64,000 nucleotides of DNA, from NCBI GenBank assembly GCA_004794655.1, contig SMMW01000037.1, positions 124,001-188,000 on the forward strand, given 5' to 3'. Under the pieces are notes generated by a model that was not told the origin of the DNA, made no database searches, and was given only the letters and a program-made list of their open reading frames with translations. Shown piece by piece: positions 24,901 to 36,900 of the stretch. Each line of letters begins with the position of its first letter. Positions within the stretch are counted from its first letter, which is position 1. The position numbers and the translations under genes are program-made. The DNA comes from Marisa cornuarietis (taxonomy: Eukaryota > Mollusca > Gastropoda > Architaenioglossa > Ampullariidae).

Positions 24901-27900
24901 GCGAAAAGAGTAATGATTAAAAAAAATGATAAAAAATGATAAAAAGAAGCATCACTGTTGGCGCGTATCAGTTTAACGAGATAGCGGGTTACCACCACAA
25001 CTATCAACCAACGAAGTTTATCTTCCATTTCAAAAAGCCGGTGTCAAAAGTTGACGATGATAAACCAACAGGATACAGAATCGTACAAGACCCAGCATTA
25101 CTGCCACTGATTTTTACGCATTCGTTAAAAGACATTATTTCCATAAAAGCTTTAAATTAAACAAGTCGATACCACTTTTCAAGAAATGGTATTAAAAGAA
25201 CGAAATCAGTTTTTTTTTAAATCGAGATATCCATACGCAAGGGCCCTGCACTATTTACTTGACTAGTACTTCTTTCTCTCATGATAAAAACTGATGAAAA
25301 GAGAAGAACAGGAACTTGAAAGCTCTAAAAAAAAAAAAAATAATAATAATAAATTATTGTCATCCTTAAAAACAAACAAGTGCAAGCACGTTTGGCAGTT
25401 TCGTAACATCATCTGCACCTGCAGACTAAACTTGCCTCCTGTTGTCTTGCAGCTGGTACAACTTGCCCGCCATATGCTGACCCCCCACCCCTACCCCCCC
25501 ACACACTCTCCCTATTCATACCCGCCGCTAACAAGTCAGCGCCGCTCTGTGACCACCAGAGTGTGACCAACTGCCAGTCGACGGCGCCATCAGCCCGCAG
25601 AGTTCACGCACGTAGGCTCGAGGGCAGTCAGGTGACAACTCGTTGTGCAGGTGTTCAACGATGTGAACACAAGAATTTAACAGATTTTTTTTTTTTTACA
25701 TAAGTCCAATTTGTCACGGATAAATTACCAACCGTGTTATTAAATTAAAAAAAAAACCAACCCCCTCTCAAGCATGGTTCTTCTGGTGATCGTCATAGAT
25801 GGATGGTCACGGTCAAGCCGCTACAATAAACAATTTACCCGAGAGACTACAGAGCTACAGTAAAGAGTTACTCTGACAGTCTGTTCTCTAGGTTGTCGTA
25901 AGGTGACCGTGAAGCCACGCGAAGATCGGGAGGAGGAAAATTATTATCTAATGAGACTAAGTTATGTAGAACTTAACAGCAGCATATAGTTGTCTTTGGT
26001 AGGCGCAAAAGTAATATTAATAGGCAGAGTTTGAATCTTCACAGCTGTACAAGTGGGTACTAAATGTATAACAGGATGTCTGTTATCTAAACGAGTGTAC
26101 GAGTGATACTTGTTATCATTACAAGCAACCACAAAATGATGGTTTTCATCTTTGTAGGAATAAACACAGAATGTGTGTAACAAAACAAACCAAAAAAAAT
26201 CGATATAAGCCACTGGTATAACGAGGTTTTCTTGTGTAAAGCATTAAATGTGTAACACTTTCCAACGCTGTAATCGTCGACATGTACGACAGCTGCAGAA
26301 TAAACGGACGAACAATAAATAATTATATTGCCAGTGCTGTGCAAATGATGGGAAAAATACTGATGCATGGAGCTTGTTTCGAGTGGACGACTGGGCTTCA
26401 TTTTTGTACCGTGTTCAATATGTATGACATCGCAATGGTACCTTCTGATTTCTATTTCTTAAGTGGACATTGTGTCCCTGCCCCCCTGCAGAGGCGCTCG
26501 GTGCCTTTGTTTCGTGATAGGACCTCCTTGGAGCAGGCGTGCCTTACAAGCAGGAGGTGAGCTCACACAGCGCTTTGGTCGAACAAAAAAGATAGTAAAT
26601 AGTAGGGCCTAGTATCCATTATCTAATGCAGACGACGACGGTAACCCCCAACTTGATGAAAACTTAGAGAGTGGGGCTCCAAACAAAGAAGTGAAGAAAA
26701 AATTCCAGACGAAACAAGAAAAATAAACACCATTCAGAAATAAACGAGAGAATCGTTAATGGAAACGACAACTAACGGTAACGAACTTGATTTCAGCATT
26801 TAGATGTTTTCCCCACTGGCACCGCCAGCCCTATCACCAATCTGGGAAAGTATGTTCATCATGAGCTGCTGGTGATGTTACGAGTCTGAAGGTAGCAGCC
26901 ATGGGTAACATGAGAGGAGAACGGAGATGAAGACACCGCAACGGAGCATGGATCTGCACATGAAAGGGCTCGGGCCAATGTTTCGCAAGACCTATCGCGA
27001 TATACTCACAATCGAAGATTTTTTTGAAGACCTTCTCGGGATTGACAAGCAGCTCCTCGTCCGAGAGGAATCGGCCCACGGGGGTGCTGGGGTCGGCGGG
27101 CGTGCTGGGCACGGTCTTGACGAAGCGCTCCGTGTAGCTGACACACACATCCCCCCGCACGATGCGGTCCGGCATGCCGAAGGCCGAGTTGTCATACGAG
27201 GCCCGCCTCTTCATGTTGAAGAAAGTCGTCTGGCGTGAACCCCCCGCATCGTCGTCGTCGTCGTCGCCAGCCCGTTGTCTGCTGCCATTTTCATTGCCAT
27301 TCTCGTCATCATTCATGTTGTTGTTGGCCAGGTCCAGCCTCTCCTCGCCGTCGATGGTGTCGATGGACATGGCGCGGCACCTGTCGTTGTTGTAGTAGCC
27401 GTCGTCGCTGCTGGCGTAGAGGCTGTCGGAGGACATGGTGCGCACTAGCGTGCAGCGGCCGTGGCCCGGACAGTCCTCGTCGTCCTCGTTAATGTTGATG
27501 CTGAAGTGCACGGTCGATGACGACTTGGTGCCCAGCGTCTCGACCAGCGGGGCGTGCACGAAGATCTGCGGCACACTGAGGGACCGCTCCATGCTGCTAA
27601 GCGGAAGGTGCAGGTAGCTCTGGTACTGCCAGTTGTCCATGCGACAGGCTTCAGGACTACCGAGCTGCATCAACCTGAAGAGTGGTGCACCCGATTCCAG
27701 CTGCAGTCACTTTCTTTTAGTTATGATACAAGACCAGACTAGCTGTGACCGCCAAGAACTGTTTTTGTACAAATGTGTGAGAAAGTCTCCAGCAACGACT
27801 ACTGACAACAACGAATGTCGCCCTGCACACACACACACACTGGAATGTCTTTCACAACGGCTTTTGTTGACAAAGTCTACACGGCTGACTGGCAGAGGCC

Positions 27901-30900
27901 TACATTGTGGTAGCGAAGTCGCCCCTCCTCCGTCTCCCGATCCTTTCTGGCGGTCTGCGGGAATGGCTGCAGGTTAAATACACAAGAAGGGAAATGGAGG
28001 TCAGGCCAGGTCGACGTTCTGTGCACCTGACCAATCGCCGCCTTGTTTACGTCCTCACGCCGCAGCCTCGACCTGCGATTAGACGCAACAGCTGCACCCT
28101 ACCCTGCCAGTGGTTGGCCCTGGCGAGACCCAGGCTGCTAACGGGGTGGGCGTCGCGATCGTGACGAGGTGGGGGTGTCTTTAACCTGCGACGTCACTGA
28201 TTGCTTGAAATTCACGTGTCTGACCTCAGTCATCTCCCCCCACCCTCCCCGCGCGATCCGCTCGCCTTCTGTCTACTACAGCCTAGGCGCCCATTCATGC
28301 AGCTCTAAACAGTTGCTGAATCACATTTTTTAATTGTCTGCATTGATTCTAATCGTGACGACAGGTGAACCAGTATTAGAAAGACCTTAAATTAAAAACC
28401 CGTTAATGTAGTTCCTGTCAATTAGTCAATGCTCCCTCCACACACTCCAGGTCTCTATCATACTTTCTTTCCGTCCCGACAGTCTTTACTGCCATTTGAA
28501 TGAACAAGCCCTCAAGGGTGCTCTTAGTTCACCTCGATCATCTAGATAACTGTAGCGGGGAATATTCAGATTATATCAGCGAGTTGGAAATCGAAAAGGA
28601 AGAAGGTAGGTAAGAGTTGGGGGTGGGTGGGTGGGGGATCAGGTTGTGACGGTTGTCTCAGCCAAGCTGGGGCGTCCGCGGACATATCGAACGTTTATCG
28701 TCTGCACCTCGCGCACACCACGCGATTATTATATAGCACGTCGCTACACCCCACCCTACAAGGATATCCGTGCACGACTGAGAGTAAGTTCTCGGGGAAT
28801 GACCCAACCCTTGCTTATGATCAGCCTCCTCGTGAGATAAATCCTCCAGTCTTCATGATTTAAAGCGACCAGACTGGTCATCATTTTCACGAACCCAAGC
28901 AAATCTTTCATCTCAACTCAGTGGAGGTGAGAGAGCAAATCCAGCAATCTGAAGGAACTTGGTTAGCAACAAAAGCCATCCGTCATCTTTTAAAAGCATC
29001 GCCATACCACTCCCATCCACCCACCCCAGTCCATCTTCTGTCACGTCCACCCGTGTCAACCGCGGGTTTTCGTTTTCATTCACGACGCCGTCGTTGTCCA
29101 CCAAAGTTCATTGCCCTCTCAACGGCGCCGGTCAAGTAGTCACGGCCCACGAAAGACGTAAACAATAACAAGCCCTGTTTAGAGCGGGCGGGTGTGCGTG
29201 TAGATAGGCATGGCGGGGTCAGGCAACACCAGGGTCAATGGAGGGAGGGAGGGAAGATGCCTGAAGCAGTAAGCGGTATCACGCTCGCGCTTACTGCGGT
29301 CCTCGGCCTTGACCCTTCTTCCCCTGACGACCAATAAAAACCGTCCAGCGAGTGGAACGCAAGGCCTGTCAGTTCTAAGAGTAACGACGATGATTTAGCA
29401 ACGGATCTACATTCACTGTAGTTGGTGGTTTAGCTGCAAGGAGGGTCGACACTCACCTGACGTGCGTAGGGTGATAGTCGTGAGTTTCTGTGCGGCTGGG
29501 AAGAGGGTGTGTGAGTTGGGGGGGGAGGGAGGGAGGGATTGGGCTCGATTCGTGACGTCTGCAAACAACATGTGGCCACAGGTCTGACTTGTGGGTCACG
29601 AAATGAAATCAAACTGGTGCAGCATGAGGCTGGCAACTTTTATGATTTATTACCTTTAAAACAAACTATTTTCTGAAGGGCCTCTCAAAAGCTGAACTAC
29701 CTAAACGCCGCTGTCTTTAGACGTGCGCGTGTTGAAAAGTGTAAATCATACCAGCTGCAAAGACTGTGAAAACTATCGTTTTTTGGCTACAGCTGCGGCT
29801 AGCGGATCGTTAAAAGTTTTAGGTTGCAACTTATCTCATTCTTGTTCTTGGATGTTACCAAAACTGTTTGGTCCCTCAGCAACATCGTAAAACTCCTGCC
29901 ACTTTCGGTTCTCAGTTTACGAAAGGAAAACGCAGCTCTTGAAAGCTAAATCCTCGGCTATATCTTTCCCCTCCAAAGCATTTTGTTAACGAAATTAGTC
30001 ATTCATCCATCAGAAAAGCGTCTGAAATGACAACTGTGCGGAGAAAATGGGTTTTTCAGCTTATAAAATGAAAATGCCACTGTTCTCTGTTTGTCATTTT
30101 AAAGCATGCAAGATGGCTAAGCTGCAAAGCAAAGGTGGGCTGAGGCTGCGCGGGGTCCGAAAGCAAAGCACCCGTCATCCTTGACCAGTGGCTGTGTGGT
30201 GGTTGTGGGGAGTGCGGGGAGTAGTGCGAGGAGGAAGAAGGAACGCAAGGGTATGCAGTGCTACCCACTCGTCCGCACTGCGCAAAACTAAACACACCCC
30301 CAAGTAAACTCCCACATTTGCATAATCAAACAGAGGAGCTCTACGGCTGACACTTCACCTGACTGCTGCATGCTACCCGCGTGCGCATGCGTGAATAAGT
30401 CGACGTTGGCAAGGTTACGAAGACCACTTTTTTTTCCACACCTTAACAAGGACGTCGACTCGAACAGTCCTCCACATCGTCGGCTATTTTGAAAATCAGA
30501 AGCCGGAAGCCGTTTCTAAGAACTGACATCTGAGCAGCTTATTACTGTAAAGATTCCATTGGCTGCTCAACATTCCCGTGAACTTGTCTGTTCCATAATG
30601 AGGGGCCGCAGAAAGTATTATTAAGGCACAAATGACTCACCTGCTTGTGACATACACCCGCTGGAGGAATTAAACTAAACAATTGTGTTCTGCAGGCAAG
30701 AAAGGCCATTCTTCAGCGCCATGAATGATGTCATAAGTATCGACTTCTTTTTTTCTAAGTAACCATAAGAAAAAAAAGCAGCGAACTCTGGAAGAATGAT
30801 CTCTACGTAGCTTCAACTGAAGCCAAGGTCCTTGGCCTAAATGCAATCCTGTATTTTTTCCTTTCCTACCCTTCGACTTCCTCTTTTCACGCGTACCCTC

Positions 30901-33900
30901 CCCCTCTACCCCAACCCTGCCTAGACTTCGACTGCTGACGGGGATCATTTTAAACAGTTTTTAAAAGAAGCCTGTTGAGCATGCGACGAAGTGCGTTAAC
31001 GCAGATGTGCAAACATGCACGGGTGCTCCTTAAAGGGCGCCGACAAGTGAAGCGGACTTTATTTAAGAGCAATTTTTGCTGTCTTACCTCGGTAAGATGA
31101 TAAGCCCAATTTTACAACAAGGCATAAAGTGACATACGAGTCCACCCTACGTTCTCGTACGATGTCACGCAGATCCGTCAGGTGTCCAATAAAGTTTTGC
31201 GTTTTTGGTGTAACGTTTCTAGGATGCGTTATTCTACTGGTTTAATACCGTTAAAAATACTTTACAAATGGGTTAACATTTGGGAGGCCTCTCATTGTGT
31301 CACAAATCTTTATAGGGATAAAAGATTTTAGTTGTGACTCTGCTCATTTGTCGGAGTAAACCCTTTTTTTCAGCGAATCCTTTTATGGTGTTGACTTGTG
31401 TGTTGGGTGGGGGAAGAAGAGGGCTTGCGTTCTTTTATTGTTTCTTTTGTTTCTGATACAACCATTAGGTACCATCTTCCTCTAAGGCGGTGCCAAAACA
31501 TTTAAAACAGAATGTCACGGTCTGTAAACAGAAAGCTGTAGTTTGTGAAATATTTCTACCTCTTTGTGGATCTCAAGCAAATCCCAATTAAGATCTTTTT
31601 TTTTTAAATTCTCCCTCCATCAGCAGCCGTAGCTGGTTTCAGTATTCACAGACCTACTCAAGCTTCGGACAGCTCCACATTCTTTGACCAAAGGTTCTCG
31701 AGCAAATATTATGAAAAATATCAATTAGTTTTTATCTGCAATCAAAATGACCAACGGAGGTGGGAGGGGGAAAAGAGAACTGAAAGACCCCATGTCGACT
31801 CCGATATTCAGTTCCGTTTTTCATGAAATCTAATAGTCTCATATTATGAAGTCAATAAAAAATATTTAGTCAACATTTCTTTACAATCATGTTTGTCCAG
31901 TTTATGTATTATTTTCGGATTAAAAAAACGGCTCGCTTCGGTTGTATTGACCCAATCACGCTGTCCGTCATGTTTATCCTATTTAAAAAAAAAAAAAAGA
32001 AATCTTTCCGTTTTCCCTCCTTCCTCCGGTAAATTACCTGCTGGAAAAACAGTTAAGCAAATCTACTCAAAGGCCCTTAGATATGGCATTTTAGCCTAAC
32101 CAACAGGTTTACCCATTCTGTGTAAGCCATCCCAGCCGAGTAAACGTTCTTGATACGAAGCCCTGAGGACGCAGTTTATGACAATAAGAATCAGCTAATC
32201 AGAAAAGATCCCCTAAAAATAAAACGTTTCTCTAAATAAATACAAGCACCGCCCACACCGTTAAACCCCCACCCATGGTATCGGGGCGAAAGAACAATGA
32301 CGTGGTCACGTGACCGCAAGGCAACACCTTACCCGAACGTCGTCTTGGGTGGACTTAGGGCTCTCGAGAAATAATGGAATCCAGAACAGTCTTTTACTGT
32401 TTTCCCTGCAGCTCTCGAAGAAAACAAAACAAGCAGCCACGGTTTCCCCACACACGTTAGCTTGATGGTCAGAGCCGCCAACTACACAATGGCAGACAGG
32501 CTACTCCAGTGGTTTTCAAACTTTTCCAGACGAGTACCATACTTTCAAAAATTCGAATTGACCGAGTACCACCTCTGAACCCTACATACAGCACCCGTTA
32601 AATATATATATACATTCTTTTATTTTGGCGGACGGTGCTCGCGTACCACCCGTACTACCTTCGCGTACCACTAGTACGACAGTTTGAAAACCTCTGGGCT
32701 AGACCAGAGCTCAACAAACTTTTGTTGGATTCTGAGCCCAGTCATGCTGACCACAAAAGTCTCATTATCGTAACATAATTTTGCGTCAAATCAAAAATAT
32801 AACGAAAAATGACGACGAGTGAGCATCTTTGTCATCCGGATCATTAACCCATTTATGTCCTGCTGGTTTTTTGTGCTCTCGTTTTTGAACTCTCTGAAAT
32901 AAATATTAATGACGACAGTGAACATGCCACCAAGGAACAGCGAGGAGCCGACCCGTACAATGCTTTCTACATTCCAAAAATATCCATCAGTGCAAGCAGG
33001 ATCTATGTGCAAGAAAAACAGGACCTGTCACGAACTGCACACAAACAGATTTCCGCCATACTACAAATGCAGCCGACACTGCTTAAGTCTTAGTTAATTG
33101 TTTAAAAAATGTCAGCGTTTACAACTGGTCTACACCGGAGCTTTTATAAACATTAACTATCGCGGACACAAAAACAGTACTTGTCCTCAATCAAAGTAGC
33201 TCAAGGCTTTTGATTAAAGCGGATGTGAAGGTTACTTCTTTGTCAACTCTCGGCCAACTAACTACTTGACATTTGAAAACCTAGGCGATAGCGGAACTTG
33301 AAAATTCGGTTCAAGATAATACTGTCCTACAGTAGAAGTGCATAGGCAGTCTCCATAGAAAGGGTTGAATTAAGCAAGACAATAATACAGACAGTGGGAC
33401 AGCATGCCAACACACACAAACATCGGTGCTGTTCAGACCAGTTCTCCCTCTGGCACTAACTCGTCGCCATTGTTACTTTCTGCTTGTACTGGAAGTCACT
33501 TACACGCCAACCCAGACAAGTGATGAGGGAAGCAAACATGTTTACTAAATGACACAATTTCGTAAATATTAAGTAGACTATTCACAAGAGAGAGAGAGAA
33601 AGAGGAGTTGGTTGGGTCGTGGAGGGGAGGGGGGACAGCGACATGCTCACACCTCCGCTGAGAGGACAGTGATAACTGAATGTATCAATAAATTTTGTTT
33701 TCGCTAGCTAGCAAGATAAAAGGTAATAGCAACGTTCTAGTTGATGCCATTACAAAATAAAATAAGACACAAAGTGTTATACGTATCCTGATAAGACTTT
33801 GTCTGGTATTCTTAAATTTAATCTTCTTAGTCTTAACCTCAGGTTACAATTCGTTTTGTCCATTTTTTAATTTTCTAAAAGCCTTTTGAATCTTATTTTT

Positions 33901-36900
33901 CTCATGAGCGCAAATCACATTTCGGATATTTTGTTCGTAGTGTCTAGCTGTGCAAACTGTTGAACTAGTCAGACCACTAAAACAAAACTTACAACATTAC
34001 ACACGTTCATAAATATACGTTACACATAAAAACTATTTATAAACATAGACTTCTCATCAACATGCACGCGCATGCAGCTATATTTGGGCATTCCACAACA
34101 CCAATTTCTTTATCTACCATAACGCCCTTAGAAGGCGCGAAAGTAACCTCCGGGTTTCATGACACATTAATAACCAAATCACAAAAAAAACATAGGACAC
34201 AAGTGTAGAGTGGACACCTACGACGCAGAACAATAAAACAATAATCTGCTAAAAAAAAGGTGCACAGCCGCAGAAAAAGGTGCACAACAACTGTTAACTC
34301 TAGCTTACCGAAAATGTACACAGCAATACTTTATTCTGGCCAAAAGGGCGCACAGCAATACCTAACTCTAATCTGCCGAAAAGCCTAAAGGAAGAAAACG
34401 AGGAGGGAATCTCCGTCCAAAAGTTTGACAAAAAGCAATAATGTAATACATACACATACACCCACACAGAGGCCACAGACAGTCTACTTACCCTCCTCAG
34501 TCCGAGCTAAGGTTAGAAAAAAGACCTCAAATAAAGTTGCAGCGAATATTAAAAATATAAATAGTTTAACTGTGAATCAGGCAAGTCATTTAATCAACTT
34601 TCCTTCATTACCCTGCTATGCTTCCCCACCCCCTCCCCTTTATTAGTTACTTCCACAGGACTGGGCAGGGAGGACTTCCACGGTACTGGGCAGGGAGGAC
34701 TTCCACAGGACTGGGCAGGGCGGACTTCCACAGGACTGGGCAGGGCGGACTTCCACGGGAATGGGCAGGGAGGACTTCCGCAGGACTGGGCAGGGCGGAC
34801 TTCCACAGGACTGGGCAGGGCGGACTTCCACACACAGGTGTACACAAGTGTCCCTGGGAACCCCCTTCAAGATAACATTTCGCCGTCGTCCTGGTGTTTA
34901 GGACGCTGGAATGTGTCTCTAGCGGTGAAAAGACTGAAGCTTTAATCTAGATAACACTATTTTCAACACCTGGGGTACCCACCCCAGCCTGGACAAACTC
35001 ATACCCGGTTTCACAGGGTCAGTAAGTGTTATCGTGGAATGAAAAAGAATTCCCAACATTTTTTTTTAAAAATTACTTAATAACATCCGAAGTATCCAAG
35101 GCGGAGAGACACAAAAAAGCAGTATTTTCATACTTAAGAATAAAAGCCAAGTACAAACACAGCGCGTGCAAAAGTTGTTTCTGTGTGCGTGTGTGTGTGT
35201 GTGTGAGAGAGAGAGAGAACGAGACCCTTCACTTAAAATATTCTTTGGTCTTACCCGTCACAGCTGTTTTTTTTTTTTCCTCCTCTCTTTGCTGGCCAGT
35301 AAATGAAGAAAGAGAAAGGCCATGAGAGAGAGAGAGTGCAAAGCAGCCATGTCCACAGAACTGGCCACAGCGCATTAGCATTATACACCTACCAATACTT
35401 GTATTATATCTGCAAAAATACACCCACTCGAGAAAGACCCAGCAGTAGGAACATACAAAAATGTGCTCATCGCTTGAATAGAACTCGAGAGAGACTAATG
35501 GAGAGGCTGTGTGTGGCTTGCAGCCCGGAGAAATGTTGACAGTAGGGATTGGAAAGCTGGCGAGGCAGACATAACAGAGCTTTATGCAGATCTTCCACAC
35601 ACAGCAAACAGGGAGCGCCCACCAGTTGCGGGCATTTCTTTTTTTTTTTTTTGGTTTGATTCTAAAGAAATGTTTGGGGTCGAGGTCATGGCACTGTGAC
35701 ATTGGTTCTTCGTGATGAGATCTGTCATCATTGCAGCTATAGAGGTATGGCTCTTCACCTGATATTCGGCCTTCTTTTTGAACTCGCATTCAAGTATACT
35801 TATTAATTTAAACACATTTATTCACCCGCATTATCACTGTTTAAATAATTTTTTCTCTATATATATATTTAGTATCATGTATTCATCTATATATTTTGCC
35901 TTATTGTCACCCTCTGTTGTACATATGAGATTGTTATTGACTGTTCCTCGGTTTATAAAACAATACGCTCTTAAGTACTGAACTTGACAGGTAAAAACTT
36001 GCTAAAACTACACCACCTGAGAGAGAGAAAAAAAAAACACGTGACAACCGCAGGTTAACAGATTATTCCCAGCGATGTACGAAGTGGTGCAAACATCCAC
36101 GATCTTGTGTGCAAATAGTTCTTCGTGGATGTGCGAAATGTTTTATGTCAGACACATGTCCGAGGATTCGGTGTGGTCTAAACTGAAAGCGTGAAACGGC
36201 CAAAATGATTGCACTAAAGGATTCCGGGTGCAATAAGGGTATTCCGTTTAGGTCCGTGGTCTATGGCAACATCCAATCAGATTTGAGCAGTTTTCTTAGC
36301 GCCGTGTGCAAGTCGGAAAAGGGGTGGTGGGTGAGGGTGGAGTGAATGTGCGTGGCATAACTTATAGAATCCTTTCACTGGGAGGGTCTTCTCCGAACGA
36401 CACCACTTCACCTTTATTGATGTGGATACAGTGCGACATAAATACGAGACATGCTCTGAGAAAAATCACTGACCGAGAGAACAGTTGTCGGCGGCTATCG
36501 TCGTCAACACTTTTCTTTTAGCGTGAGGGGAACTAGACAGGAGGGGGGTGGAACGATTGGAGGGAATGAAGTCGTTTTCATTTATCTAAACCGTAGATAT
36601 AATTACTTTCGCATGAACAGCATATTATTCATCATCACAACCACAACCCTAATTTAATAAGTGTAAGACATTTTAATAACTGTATACAAAAATTAGCAGA
36701 CTTATTTCTGTGTTTCCACAATATAACTTATGAACTTAGATGATATATGGACAGATTCTTCTTAATGCTAGGAACATTTTGCTTTTCTTTCTTTCTCTTT
36801 CTTTCTTTCTTTGGCGCGCGCGTGCATGTTTGTGAAGGCTGTTCGAAAAAAATATAAGAAAAATATTATTTATTTATTGTTGTATATATATATATATTTT

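Larger units (their letters stand above)
22654..27009 (-). other. TRAK intron between the candidate micro exon and the 27-kb first exon
   Basis: Apart from the CRE at 22.9 kb and the MITE fragment at 23.5 kb, it contains a C-run near 23,036, a GC-rich block at about 24,370-24,450 inside AT-rich DNA, and poly(A)/AAT simple repeats near 25,329. No coding exon was recognised. Confidence 0.45.

Noticed and set aside
26927..27617. Several plus-strand frames opposite the 27-kb exon
   Set aside because: They are antisense shadows of a GC-rich coding exon, with Arg/Ser/Trp-rich composition and no splice support.
34594..34875. Four long Pro/Ser- or Thr/Gly-rich frames
   Set aside because: All are made by the 25-bp minisatellite, which lacks stops in these frames.
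35229..35789. Minus-strand frame of 186 codons
   Set aside because: It crosses microsatellites (GA and GT runs, T run) and shows no domain, periodicity or conserved motif.
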